From: Caprimulgus europaeus
Taxonomy: Eukaryota > Chordata > Aves > Caprimulgiformes > Caprimulgidae
Assembly (NCBI GenBank): GCA_907165065.1
Contig: OU015532.1
Location: forward strand, 32,969,339-33,033,338
Direction of reading: 5' to 3'
Length of the DNA: 64,000 nucleotides
The notes under the pieces are model-generated. The model was not told where the DNA came from, made no database searches, and saw only the letters and a program-made list of their open reading frames with translations. Shown here piece after piece: positions 1-14,205 of the stretch (the first letter of the stretch is position 1; each line of letters begins with the position of its first letter). A program made the translations under genes and the position numbers.

Positions 1-3000
1 TAGTGTTTTTAAAACTATGAGTCAGTGTTGGGCTTTGACGTGCATCACAACTTCTCTTTTAAAGTATTAAATACCCTACTGCTTATTTTTTCTTTAGAAA
101 TGCAGATTATTCTATCAACCAAATCCTTGGGGTCTTAATCATTGGACACATCCCTCTGTGTATGAATAATAAGGAGTTTACAGGCTGAATATAACTCATG
201 AGCTAAAAGTGATTAGACTGACTTTTTTTTCAATTAAATAGTTACAAATCAGCTGCATAGGCATGTTGAGTAAACTCAAGATCTTGTATATTTCTTAAGC
301 CTTTAATTCTGCAGCTTTTTAGTGAAATATATTATTTTACCTTACAAAATAAAGTAATCAGCTGTACTACAAAATAGTCAAGTGTAAAATTAATGGAATT
401 TAAACTACCATCACATTTTCAGGACCTGGTTATTTGTTACTTATATATAATTTTGTCAAGTAGTCAGAGAGTGGCTGGGAAATGTGGCAGCTAGGTGACA
501 GAGACAACACTGAGGCTGTTTGAGATGCAGAATAAAGTTACTAGCTGAGGTTTTCTCTAAAAGAATCAGGCATGGAACAGTTAGTAGGGCTGATATATAC
601 AGCATAGATGTACCAAAATGAAATGAAATGGAACAATTAAAACTATTCACAATTGCTGTTTTAATTCTGACTTGATTGCATCTAGGAGGACTACTTTAAA
701 AAAATTACAGTCACTCGTTCATATTAGTTATGAGTGTTATAAAAATATTTTTTAAAACACAAAAATTCAAATTCAAAACCACTGCTTTGCATCAAGAACA
801 CATTTTTGGTTTAAGTTTAGGATGGAATTATTCTCTCATATATTTTTAAAAACTAGACATCTAATGAAAAACAGCCCTCTGTTCAAAAAGATTATCAATC
901 CCATTGTAAAATACACTGGGATGAAGGGTCTTGTGGAGGTGTCTGTCACCCAACACAGAGAATCTAGGTCATTAGGTTAAACAAAACTGTTAACTTCTTA
1001 TAGGCAGTTAGACAAAATTGATCTTATCTTTGCTTTCCAGGCAACTGTGAATTGCATCACTCTTGTTTATAATAGCAACATGGAATTTAAATGGACCTCT
1101 GGTTAATTGAGTTATTACTGCAGAGAACTTCATTGCACAGTCCCTTACATTAAATGATCAGCTAATCCTTCCCATTCCAAATTCTTCCAGAATGGTTTTC
1201 CAGTCTCCAAGCACCACCTTCAAGTGGAAATTTAATCAATGTTCATAAAAGACAATGAAGCTAAAATGTAACACTTGTAACAGCAGAACAATTTAGACAT
1301 ACTTTACTTAGATATATATTACAATCTCTTTGTCTCGTAAGCTTTTCCGTGTCACTCCCATTGCTCAGATGAGTTTAATTTTAAAAAGGTGTAGAATACA
1401 GAAGTTTGCCATTCAGTGATTCTAGCTTGAAAGAAGTTTTAAAGGAAATATATTATCTCCTTAGAAGTAGTTATAATCAGAAAAGCAACAATAAAAAATA
1501 GAAGCTTCTTACTTAGATCTGCTATTTTGTAGTCTGCATTATCTCTTATCTTTGCAATTGTAAGAGCATTTCAGAACTCTTATAAAAGTGATTGGTCTTC
1601 ACATTTATCACAGCTGCAGGGCTAAATTTAGACTTTAGGCCAAGCTTAATTTTAAGTGTTGAAAACAAAGAAGCTTTCTCTGACAGGTTAATTAAAATAA
1701 AGGAAGCTATTTAAATCTGCCCAAGGATATGCATGTCAGTGGTAGTGTTAGTGGTGACGTTTGATGGGCAGTGTGTAGATGAGGTAGTCAAATGGATGCA
1801 CCATAGAAAGTAAATTTTATGCAGCAAGCATATTATATACACACTGTTAGATAAGCTATATACACACTTTTTTGTCACTAAAGAACCAAATTTAGCTAAC
1901 ACTAATATCTTTGTTCTGCTCTAGCTAAAGTAATTTTTAACTAAGGGTCACAAAGTAAATCTTCATCTGCTTTTGTGAGTAGTAAGAGGTGCTAACTCAG
2001 TTATATGTTTCCCTCCATTTATAGGATTACTGGCACAGAATCCTTATAAAGCACTGGGGAGATGGGGGGCAGGGACAGGATTTTGGTGGAATAGGTTGCC
2101 ACTTCTTGTATTCTGGGGTTCAACTAAAGAGTTTTAAATAGTTGCATGCAGTAGCAGCATGACTGCAGAAGGTCATGCTTGTAGCCTACAGGGATGTCAT
2201 AGGAAAGGGTTAAAGCCATTCATGTGGCAAACACCTGAATCTCTGGATTGGGGACACTTGTAGGTGGATCACTATGATCGGCATGGTTTAGAGAGCTCTC
2301 TTCTTTCAAACATACTGTCCTCTGTAGGTATGGGATTCTATGGTACTGATTTTAATACTGAACTTGTTAATCTGTTTTAGGCAAATGCTAATCAATACAA
2401 GAAATGCAAAAAGTATTTTAAAATTAGAATAGGATTAAAGAAAATAATTCCTACTATATTCTAAGTCAATGGTAAAACTAGTAATTTCAGTAAGGTCATC
2501 ATGACCTCAAGACCACACGATAAGGTTTCAACAAGCACTGAAGAAAACAAATGCACCCGATACAAATGAGAGTCTGGCCTAAGTGACCGACTAGTTTGCC
2601 CAGCCCAAAACCCTCCTGAAAACTGCACAAAGTCGTGTAGAGAGGAACTGCACTGGACAGTATAGAGAATGCTGACAACTGGTAATGTTTTCCAGCACGA
2701 TACCATCCTAGACATAGCTGTAATTACCTACAAGAAGAGACTATATTGGCTGGTGGGACATAAAGAAATCAACCTCATGTAGATACCTATGTTAAGAGAT
2801 TGAAAGAGGACCACCCAGTTGGCAGCCTTTGTTTTTTCTCATGATTTGGTTGAAGACAAATTAACAATCAGTTAGAGACAAGTCTTTCAATCCTGACATT
2901 TCTCTGTCACCTTCTGAATCAATGAAAATGTATTCCAGATAAAGTCAGCCATTCAGAGCACAGCAAGGCAAAGCTATCTTTCCTCAAGATAAATCCAGGA

Positions 3001-5724
3001 AAGGAATCACTGCTGTTAAAGGAAATCCATTATAATTGTGCAGAAAGGTTCACTGTTAACTCTTCATTTGTTATGAACACCAAAAAATAAATTATCGCTT
3101 GCTTATATACATATAGAATAGTGTCAGACATAAAAAATGCCTGAATACTGACAATTATGTGCCTTCTCAATAATTTGGACTTACTACATGGTAAGAATGA
3201 AATGTTTTTAGCCAGAACCATCCTGAGATTGAATACCTTTTCAATTTTTCTTCAATTACTTATATAATTTATATGTTATCCTCACCTAATGCCAATGACT
3301 GTCACACTTTTCATATTGCCAGCTTTGGCCTATTATGTTAAGAAAAAAAAATCAGAGAATATACTCTATGATAGAGAGAGATACAGTTTGGCTTATGTCT
3401 ATACTACGTTTGACACATCTGTACTAGGAAGGATAATGGAAGTATGACTTCAATATTAGTTCTGACAATAAGAAATAAGACTTAAGTGTATGCAATACAA
3501 TCACATCACTGACTCTTGATAATGCTCCACTGGTTACGCTGCTGTTATTATGAATTTTAAGAGCACAGCCTATATAATTCCACTTTACCAGTACTATTTC
3601 ATGGGTTTGACTACAGGTCATGTGCATACATTGCTGGTGCTTTACTTTGCAAAATTAGTCTTATATATGCAATGTTTGACAATTCCGGCCTAAAGCCACA
3701 GTATTCTCAAAAATCCTTTATTTTTAGTCTTTGGTCTTTGTCACAGCTACTAAAATCAATTTAATAAGAAAGGCTTAATTCTCTCCTAGTAACGGTAGAG
3801 TGTATATCGCTGTTTATATATAGATTAATTAACATACATGTTATTGAAATTCCAGTCACCCTGTGACAGGTCAGTATCTACCATTTTTGAGCACAGCTCA
3901 AACATATTGTGTAAGTCAAAACTTTTTATTGCTCAAGAGTACAACAGCTCAGGAGAATGAAATATTTTCTATAGCAAACACATTGTTAGAAAACAAACCA
4001 AACCACTGAATCCAAGCTGTCAAAAGAAAATGAAATACTTGTCCTGTGTGGTCCATGGCACCACACATAAAACCAAGAGTAATTTCACTTTTGCAGGACA
4101 AGTTGATGTGTTTAATTTCTGTATCAGTTGCTTTTCAATTTACTGTTCTAACATTGGAACAATATATTTTTAGAGGTGATGTCTTGGAAAGGATACTGTG
4201 ATTTGGTGCAGACATAGTTCATTAATGCTTTTAATTTCTTAAGTTTCAAAAAAGAAGGCAGCTTCTTAGGAAACTACCAATACTTAAAAGTGGCTATTAT
4301 ACATTGGATTTGTCCTATCCTGACTTTCTCTCTTCAATTTTATGCAATATTCAATGGACTTTCTTATCTCTCATAAGCATTTACTGTTTTAGATCCTGGT
4401 CACCATTTCTCTCCAAACAGAGCAGACTCTCCTGTGAGGAATAACAAGCCATATTCTTTATGGAACTGCTTTAAACTAGGTACTAGCCAGAATTCTCTGA
4501 AGGTGATGAGTAGATGGAAAGGAGAAGGGAGGAATATTGTCCTCAAGAAATAATGTTTTCAGGAAAGCATTTGCCTTCCTGAGCGATGCTGTGTAAATCA
4601 ATATCAATATATTGTGTAAGAGATTACTTTACGATTGTATGACAGTTTGCTATATGGACTTCAGTGCTTGCAGCAGTTTCTAAGTTTCCTTACAAACATT
4701 AAGGAAAATAAAAGTACTTTCTTTCTCAGGCTTTTTAAAAGACACTGGTTACTCTGAGACCAATTCCCTCCCATTGATTACAAATTATTTCATTTTGCCA
4801 CCAAGTTGCTTCCTTGTCTTCTATGTCTCAGTGCATTCTCATTTCCCACTGCCACAGACTATTATTTGATGGAGGAAAAAGCTCAGTTTAATCATGAAAA
4901 TCTGAAACAAAATTAGACTAGAGACAGTGAATAGCCAGAGCCACTACCACAAACTTAACTCTCAGGAGCAAATCACATTCTTAATCTAAATTTTTAATTA
5001 CTAATTCACAAATTATCACTAAGTTTACTACTCACTGAGAAAAATTAACTTGTGCCAATCTTTAAAGCTATCAGTAATTTTTAATAGCAAACATGCATGT
5101 TCTAAATTCAAAACACACTTACAAATTTCAATAACCAATGTATCTTCATCCTACTCTGTGGCCACAACATAAATGAAAATATATTTCATTGAACTGTATC
5201 TATAAGTAACAGTGAAATTTGCTGCCAACAGTTAAAGTACTATCGACATAATGACAATACAAAGGATCCAAGCCAAGAAAACAGTTTTGTCAGAATGGTG
5301 ATGATAAAAACCAAGCTTAGTACGTTTCAAAACTGTCAGTACATATATTTTATTTTTTTAAAAGCAAAAGGAATTCAAAGAAAGGTGCTAAGGTCTGGTT
5401 AAGAAATATAAGCTGACATCAAATTATGTACCAAGTTTAATTAGAGAACCTATTGCAATTCAAACTGGATATAGGGAAAAAGTAGAGAGATTAGATCCGA
5501 AAGACTCACTATTTTCTTTAAAAGATGGTCTGACCTGATGAAAATCCTGATTCCATTAAAGTTGAAGGGAGTTCTGCCACCAACTTAAGTGGAGCCAGGA
5601 TTTCATGAACTCTGTGTTCATTTACATCTGTTTACATCGTCTGCTTTTTAAGTCTTTTAGCATTTTGGAATCTGTACTCCTGTGCAGAAGGAGAGTAGGC
5701 TGAAGAAAATATTTGGCTAGAATT
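1..5724. other. Non-coding, no gene recognised
   Basis: AT-rich unique sequence. Short frames such as the 84-codon one at 2461-2715 (minus) show no family pattern or splice context. The stretch at about 1010-1220 has slightly more complex composition. Confidence 0.6.
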
Positions 5725-5860
5725 CAGGAGCCAAAGGTTCAATTTCTGTCACAGGCTTACTGAGAAAACCTGAATAAGTCACTATCTCCTTCTCTTGTGT
5801 CCAGGTTCCTTCTCAGTAAAATTCAGGTGATGATACTAAACTCCTTTCTGAGGCCCCCTG
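5725..5860 (+). repeat. MIR-like CORE-SINE remnant
   Basis: 'ggttcaatttctgtcac ... aataagtcactatctcctt ... ccaggttccttctcagtaaaattcaggtgatgata' has the order of motifs of a MIR/CORE-SINE. It is strongly decayed, and the assignment is tentative. Confidence 0.5.
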
Positions 5861-8800
5861 CAATCAAAAAGTAAAAAGTGCTACAGCTAGGTATAATTTT
5901 CTTTATTTTTCATCACTAAAAACACTGGTTACTAAATTCCAACAAGACGCCAGTGAGATATCCCTGAAGGCACAAGATGAAAAACATAACTGGGAATTTT
6001 AGAACCTTCTTTTGCTTAACAAGAATGTGTAAGAATGAAAAACCACCTTTTAGGTTGGTAAAGTGGCAGCCATTAAAAACATTCTGTACGTAAACACATG
6101 ACTACTAAGGAAACAGTTGAGGAATAAAAGTGGAAGTCCATAATACAATTAACATGCTTATTAAGAAGAAGTCAGAATAGTGGAATCTCTACTTCCAGGG
6201 AATCCTTTGTTACAGGAGGTTGCATATTAACCTGGAAATATCACTAATGCTGCATTTAATGAATTTTTAACAAGCTCTGTATGGACAGAACACTGAGCAA
6301 GATGACTGTCTGTCTTTAATCGCTAACAGTTTGAACTTACTCCAGCAGTTACCATTTTTTTGGTCCACAGCCTGCAGAATGACTGTAAACTATCTGGCCT
6401 TTCGTTTTAGCTTCAATCTTGCAGTGAAATCTGTGTGAAAGTTTCCCTGTGGCTACAACTTCCATCCACTTCAGCAGAAGGTCATGATTACGCTTTTAGG
6501 GACAATAAAAGGTTTTAACAAATTTTAGATAGATTCTATTTCTTTCCTGTTGATTACTTGACTTTTTATGAGTTTTATCTAACATAAAATCTGTGATCCA
6601 TAAAGAAGCCAGGCAACAACAACCACAGTCAAACAGCTTTAAGTCAACCTAGTGAACTAGTCAACTCCAGTTCACAACTACTGGGTGAAGCTTGGGGGTT
6701 GATCAAGAAAGTCACCTCAAACACCAGATTAAAATGCCCGCAGGGGCTTTAAGATCATGAAACAGATTAATAGAGTTAATGCAGTTAATTCCAAACATGC
6801 AGAAATATTTAGCCTTTAGGAGGAGGTAAAGATTCATATCTGGTCAAAGAGCATTTATCAAATGAGCTAACACAGAATTGTCACTTTGCAAATTTAACAT
6901 TACTAGTAAAACTAACAAGTATTGTGGCAAGAACACCAGTAGTTGTTTTACAAAATACTGGCTAAGGATTACAGCCTGTCTGCAGGTCTGGGTTTTTTCA
7001 GTGAAGGTGAACAAGTTGAGAGAAGGGTTGTTCCGTGGGAACTGTATCAAGAGCTGTAATGTTGAATCTGATAATTTCAGATGCAAAATGTACTTGTCCC
7101 CAATTCCAGTCTTGCAATTTAACTTGCAATTATATGAAAACCAAGCAGAATTGCTTCATTTTTAGATAATATATCCTTTGCAAGAAAACCTTGCATCTCC
7201 CTTAGATTCCTGTGAAGCAATGGATGGCAGAGTAATAGAAGAAAAACAGCCTGTAATGTGCAAGACCAAGAGTGTAGGGCCAAAATTTGTTTTCTCTTGC
7301 CTAAAATAGTTTATCCAAAATAGAATTCTGATAAATTTAAAAATTATTTTGGACAGCTATTACCAGTGCCATTCCTACTTTATGAACAGAATGAACACTT
7401 CAAATGCTAGACACTGCAAACTAAGAGGAAGTCAAGATGAGTTTGCAGAGCTGCAATCAGATCCAAATAACTAGAAACTTAAAAGGGTCTTTAAAATCAC
7501 TGAGCTTGAATCTCAGCTTAGAAGAATGTATCTGAAATTTCTTAAAACTTCAGAAAGAAAGTGTCAACAGTCTGCTAAGCCAAATAGTGAACACATGAAA
7601 ACCCTAGAAAACATTAAGTAGTTCAGCAAGAAAAAGGTAAAAGAAAAGCTTAATGCTTAAGTTAATATAACCACAAAGGGCTTACCTATGTAAAAAACAT
7701 AGTTAAACCAGCATGAAGGAAAAAAACCTCTGTAATTTAAAATATATTCTCTATTCTAAGATTATATAAGGATCAACTGCTGAGAAGAGGAAAATTTTCT
7801 TGGTGAAGACTTGGGAGCCAGAGTTGATTCATGTGCACCTATACATATATATAAATATATATATATATATGAATATGCATATATACTTTTTTTAACTGTA
7901 AGAATGTTCCTACCCCTTAATGTCTAGTCTAATATTCCAAGCTGGGATAAATCAAACTGACTCAGAAAGTGATAAGAGGAAACATACTATTATATAATAA
8001 TTTTGGCAACATTTAAAGTATCTGTTTTTCCACATTTTTTCCAAGTAGAGTTATTAAAAATGAAAGTTCTATAGGTCATATCAAGTGAAGTGCTTTAAGT
8101 AATACTTCAGCTTTAGTAATAACCATACCTGCAAGTTGTACATTTTAAGTTTGGAAATGTTACTGCAGTGTCATAACAAACTTTATGTAGATGAGAAGCT
8201 CTGTATTAAAAAAACCCAGATTATTGAAAGTGAAGAATTCACTGTAGGTATCTTAGGTTGTTAAAAGGAAGGAAATGATTCAGTCTAAATCAAGTTTCTC
8301 TTGAGCATCTACTCTTACTGGCATACTTTATCTCTGCATTCTGACGGGCAACTAAATGTCAGCATTTACTTAATTTGGCTGAGCAGCATGGAAAAGCTTG
8401 AAATAGCTTTATTTATATTATGAAAGTGAAATTCCTATAACTTAGAAAATACTGAAAGAATACAAAGAAAATATCAGTATTTTTAAAACAAGATATCATA
8501 TAGACATAAAAAGCTCAGAAAAAAAATATGCTTCTAAACAGGGAAAGGAAAATATTTGGATGAACTACATTACTGTGGCATGGAAGATGACCTTTTTTGA
8601 TAATAATAAATAGTTGCTCAAAATAGGTTAATTTCACAGACTGTGTTTCTAAGGATTAGTTTCACATATAAACTGTGCTTGTGTGGATAATGCAAAATTT
8701 TTACATTTCCTTTAATTTTCCAATCTTCAATTCTGCTTTAAGGTATGGTCACAGTCCGCTGGTTACTGGATCCTTAGTTCTTCAGGACTGTTAAAAATTT

Positions 8801-11800
8801 GGTGTAGGATTTTCATAGTTTCCTTTATAGTCTGGGGCCACTTTTAGCAGGATAATTTTAGATACAAGCTTCAGTTCAGAAAAAGATACATGTTTATCTA
8901 AGTGGATTAGGTATGTGCATATGTACTGAACTGGTGCCACATTTGCTTGTGGAATTTTCTTAAATATATTAATTTCTGTATCTTAAAAATAAATACTATT
9001 TCAAATTTGTCCATTTGCATGATGTATGTACACATACAGAAATAATTTATAATGCTGTACAAGTTACTGCCATATTTTGCCCTTTCTTTTAAAGCTTTTT
9101 CCCCATTGATGTCAATATAATTTAATAAAAGATAACATGGTATTTCCTACAGCTCCCACATACTTTCTTAAGTGTTCAATTTCATTTCTTATTCTGAAAG
9201 GCTTTCTGAAAAATACATAATAATAATAATTCATGGCTATTTTGTTTCCTAGAGCCATGACCAGGATTTACATTACAAACCACATTATCTGTGAGTGTCT
9301 TGCAGTAACTAAAACATAAGTATTTATAACCATACCATCTTGCTCTCCTAATTGATAAAATGAGGTTACTATAGGAACCATATAAATAATAATATAATTT
9401 CTCAGTTGACTTTATATAAAGAGTAAATGGCTGAGCTATCACTGCTATAGGTCAGATTTGTGTACAATTAACAAGTCAGCAACTCTGGTGTTTGACAAGA
9501 GGTGACACTGTTTTTGCAACCCCTCAAAAAAGTAAACCCAAACTGTGGACTTTACCATGGAAGCCGTGGCCGATCATAATTGCTGACTTGCATATTGCTT
9601 CAGAAGGAAGTTCCAGTTTGCTTAGGAATCATGACAGCAAGGCAAAGCTGAACTTCTCTCCTGCATCAAAGCTGTGCTGCTCTGGCTGTTGACTCTACCT
9701 CTACTGTCCAGCTGTCTCCATGCAGATTCCAACAACAATGAACAGCACTCAGTACTTCACAGGAGACACATAAGTACTTCACAGCCTCAGGAGTCTAAAA
9801 AGGAATGTTTTGTCTTCAAATACCTCTATTCCTCCTGTTAATACAAATCCTGTTCTTTTTTTTAATATTGGCAACAACCAACAAGAGGGATATGTTGCAT
9901 TTAGGCTGGTGTGAGGACTATGTGTGATCTATCAAGTTTCTTTTGTTTCTGTGCCACTATTTTCCTTCTGAAGCAGGGACAAATAAAAACAATAGTTGCT
10001 CCTAATTTAATGAATAACACACAGTAGAATCCAAGCTGTGAATTTCTGTATACATGTTTTTGCTCACTGCTTCTTGCTACCAGTCATATTTTCAGCACAG
10101 AAGAACACGTTTTTAAAACAGAAGCTTTGGCTTTGTAATCCTGCTTGCTATACTCTGGTTTATGTCAGTCACATCTCCTGGATCAAGAAACTTTAGACTG
10201 TTGTCTCTCGATTTTTATATCTTGTTTTGTTGCAATTGGCTCCCTGTGCCTGGCTTCAAGTTTTACTCTTGTATGATGCTTTCCGAGACTCAGCCTGAGA
10301 CACAATTTCTGTGGTCCAGAACAAGGGATGAATGTAAGTAAAAAGAAAGGGCAAAAAACAGAACAGGAGACTAAAATGGAAGAGCAGAAAAGACCAAGCA
10401 AGTGGAGTACTTTAAGATGAAACCTTGCTTTTTCATCTCCCTATTGAAAATGAAGGATCGAATTATGTCTTTGAACTGGGTGAGCTATGCAGAAGTTCTT
10501 TCCCAGTGATGTTAATAACATAATTTCTGTTAATTTTAACAGACTGGGATTTAATTTAACCTAAAAATCAAAACCATAGTAGCTAATGATGTTTGATGTT
10601 CAGCTTGACTTGGTTTTCAGAGCTCAGGATTACAGATTCTCAGTATTTTCTGAAATTCGGGCTTATTTTATGTGTCTTGGCATGTTACCTATCAGAGCAG
10701 GGACCATCCTCCGGATGAATGAGAGACTGAAATCTCTCACAAGAATAATTCTGGTTCAGATGAGCCAAGGTCTTGCCTCTAATTCCGTAGCTCCTTCTGG
10801 ATGGCATGTGATGCTCTTCCATCAACCCTTGGACAGCTTTCATTTGTGTACCAGAAAAATAAACAAGTCTTCCTATGTTTGGAAAAACATATTTAAGTCC
10901 TAGTGTCTTGCAGAAAGTCGATTGTTTTCTTTTTCCTCCTAAATGATACAGTGGGAGGCACTAACTGGATATTTTTGAAAGGTGTGTTACAATGATTAAA
11001 ATAATTAATTGAAGGTTCCTAGCCAGATCAGAGCTAAAAATATAGACCATCTCTTATAGCAGATCTACTTCAGTATGACATCAATGCACCCTGGAACTGA
11101 TAAAATCTTTTTAATGTAATTACTGACTTTGAAGGAGTATGCTTCAAGTGATGAAAACTTCTGAAATGCTTTTCAGCTTGTCTGCAGTATATTCATGAAA
11201 AGTGAAACATAAAGAACATGGAAAAAATGCAAAAGAACATTGTAAGCAATGTGCTTATAATAACTCCTGCCTAACACCAAACTCCAAAAATTGCTCCTTC
11301 CAATTACTACTTGCCAAAGATTTTTTTTTAAGTGGCATCATATGGTAAACTTACTGCAGAATAACCATCGTGGCATTAATTTCTGTAGCAAGGAAGCATT
11401 ATGCAGCATGTTTCCTGTAAAAATGAATTTTTAATATGCTTAAAAAGTTTGCAAAATTTCTGCATAATGTATTTTCAAACAAGTTAAGTCCAAAATGACA
11501 AGCAATAATTCTAATGAAAACAGCTGAGGTTTCTGTTTCCAAATTTTTAAAGGATCAAAAGTTTAAGCAGTTTGCATACTATTACAGCTAAAAACAATCA
11601 CAAGAAAAAGAATAATTTGGAAGAAAAGTAAAATTAAAAAGCCTAATCTAAAGATAGAAATCCTGATTATTTCTGCTGCTATTATAGTTCGAGTGACCTA
11701 AATACTTGATTAAATCACAGCAGGTAAGTTACACTACATGACATAAAATGAAAGAATTCAAAGCACATTCTATGTAGTTAATGCAAAGAAAAAATAATCA

Positions 11801-12632
11801 ACTAAATTAGAATATATTTATCTTCATGTATGTAATTGTAGAAAATGCCTTAGGCTGGCTTCAATTAGTCATGCTTTTCATAGAAGTCTGGAAATGACAA
11901 GATCCCTTGACAATTCTAAAATGATGAAGTTATGCCCAGTAGAAGAGCAATCTCAAAGCAGATTTGATCTCAGACTCCATTCTGGAACAAGGCATGCATT
12001 TCAATGAACTATTCTTCTTGGGGCTGCACCTACCCATTCCTCCTATTGTTCTGCCTCTAAACAGCACCTCATTTTGAGAGCTGCTGAGCATTCATAGCTT
12101 CAAGTAAGAACTTCGGGAAAATAAAACGCTATAATTTTGCCATCTTGTACGAAGTTACCAAGTCACTTAATTCTTCGGTGCCACAAACAGGAAGCTGCTT
12201 GTATATCTCAGATGGATCTAAATCCATAGCATCAGTACATGGATGTGTTGTAGTTGAGAGTAAAATAGGTGAGATACTGTTATTTTTCTTACATCTAATT
12301 TCACCCCATTATCTGGTATACTGACTCATACATTCCTGGTAGGGTGATTAAAGACAAGCCAATACTCTAAATATCAGAAACAATCTTCAACATACTATTT
12401 TTTTTTTCTTACAGCACTCTTACTATTAGGTGAAGAGAATTAAGTTTGATTTTCAAAGTTCACAAAGTCTTTCTCTACTGATAAGCAAAATTTTTGAACA
12501 GAGTTTTGAAGTTCTCTAGAGGTTTAAAAACTGAATATTTTACAGCTTGCAAATTATTATTTTTAAATTGTTTTCCAAATCCTACTAAAAACCAGTTAAA
12601 TTAGTATTTAGCCCCCATATCAAATGGTATAA
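5861..12632. other. Non-coding, no gene recognised
   Basis: Unique AT-rich sequence with the microsatellite at 7843. Frames of 60-105 codons (for example 10586-10903 plus) show no recognisable domain. Confidence 0.6.
7843..7888. repeat. AT microsatellite
   Basis: A run of (TA)n with interruptions (atacatatatataaatatatatatatatatg). Confidence 0.9.
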
Positions 12633-12637
12633 CCATC

Positions 12638-13054
12638 TGTATTGGGTTTGCAAGGCAAGGTTTTCCTGAGGAGGAAGGAGCAGCAGAAACAACGTGTGAT
12701 GAACTGACCTCAACCCCATTCCCTGTCCCTCTGTGCCGCTGGGGGGAAGAGGTGGAAATGGGGAGAAAAGTTAAGTCTGGGAAGCAGGGAGGGGTGGGGG
12801 GAGTGTTTTAAGATTTGGTTTTATTTCTCATTATCCTCTTGTCTGATTGGTAATAAATTGTATTTTGTTTTTTTTTTTTTTCCCCAAGTCAAGTCTGTTT
12901 TGCCCGTGCCAGTAACTGGTGAGTGATCTCTCTCTGTCCTTATCTCCACTCACGAGCCTTTTGTTATATTTTCTCTCCCCTGCCCAGCTGAAGAGGGGAG
13001 TGATAGAGTGGGCTTTGTGGGCATCTGGCACCCTGCCAGGGTCAACCCACCACA
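12638..13054 (+). mobile_element. Solo LTR, avian ERVL-like, plus orientation, TSD CCATC
   Basis: 417 bp, TGTATTGGG...CCACCACA, flanked by CCATC at 12633-12637 and 13055-13059. AATAAA at 12853-12858 is followed by a T run, which sets the orientation. The last ~150 bp (atctccactcacgagcctttt ... gtcaaccca) resemble, on the opposite strand, the three LTRs at 25790, 36584 and 43781, so the families are related. No internal retroviral sequence remains. The 5-bp duplication is typical of ERVL-type integration. Confidence 0.88.
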
Positions 13055-13594
13055 CCATCTACTAATGTGTTTAAATGAGGAAAACAAAGGATTTTCCAGT
13101 TGAAGAGATGACATTACTGACAACATAATTATTTCACTTCATAACAGGACTCCTCATTCCCAGGTGTCTCAGTATCAAATGAATTAGACTCTGGAAACAT
13201 ATGAGCTTTACATTGCCATAAGAAATACTGCAGAGATATCACAGCCCAATGATAATTCTAATTCTGAACTTGTACGAGTTCTGTTAAGATAAAGAGATGG
13301 AAAGAAAAAAGGACAAATGTGCACACTACAGAGAACTGAGTTAAAAAAAACAAAAAACACAACAAAGAATCCAGACACTTCTAAAGAAACATTTCTTTTT
13401 CAAAGATAGACTTCAATAGGAAAAACTTGCTTGTTGGTTTCAGTAATTATTATTCAGGAAAGGAGTGGTAGTCATCTGTTTTCAGAGTGCAGAGTATTAA
13501 GGACAGACAGAAAGAAACTGTTTTTTTTTTTTCTTTCCCAGAATCTGCAGTTAAATGCCACTCTTTTTGGCCAATTCATTGTAATGTGATAATA

Positions 13595-14205
13595 ATATGG
13601 AATCATAGAATAATTTTGGGAATCATAGAGTAATTTGGTTGGTAAGATTCTCTGGAAATCATATAGCCCAACCTCCCTCAAGCTGAAAGTGGGGGGTAAC
13701 TTTAGACATTAAGACCAGTTTGCTGAGGGCCTTGTGCAGTCAGGTTTTGAAGACGTTCAAGATGGAGATTCCACAGCCTCTAGGCAGGCAGTGCCAGCAT
13801 GCAACCAACCACACTTCTGGAGAAAATTCACTCCTTGTGTCCAACTGGAGTCTCTTCCGCTGCACCTTGTGACCAATGCTCTTTGTCCTTTTCTGATGTA
13901 TCTCAGAAAAAATCCTGTCTCCTTCTCTGCAATGCCTATTAAGGTAAGGAAGACTGTAGTTTGGTTCCTTCATAGTCTTTTCACTAGGTGGGACAAAGCC
14001 GGTTCCTTCAGTCTTTTCTTGTATATTCTATATGCCACTCACCTCACCTTTTATTTTAGTGGCCCTTCTCTGGACTTTCTCCAGTTTGGTGATCTCCTTC
14101 CCTTATTATCCTATCCTAGTATACCAGGTGTGCCAGCCCACCTCCCTCAACGTGCTGGCTACGCTCTTGCCATTCAAAAATAATGTAGAAAGAGAAGGAA
14201 TGTTC
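13595..14205 (-). mobile_element. CR1 LINE fragment, 3' end
   Basis: Begins with the reverse complement of the CR1 tail (ggaatcatagaataattttggg...). It continues through the usual 'ccaacctccctcaagctg ... gagattccacagcctct' region to 'ctggactttctccagtttg'. It is diverged, and the frames are broken. Frames on either strand here are fossil RT or chance. Confidence 0.8.

Noticed and set aside
2461..2715. 84-codon minus frame as a candidate terminal exon
   Set aside because: No acceptor with a pyrimidine tract in the required phase and no resemblance to the DPH6 C-terminus.
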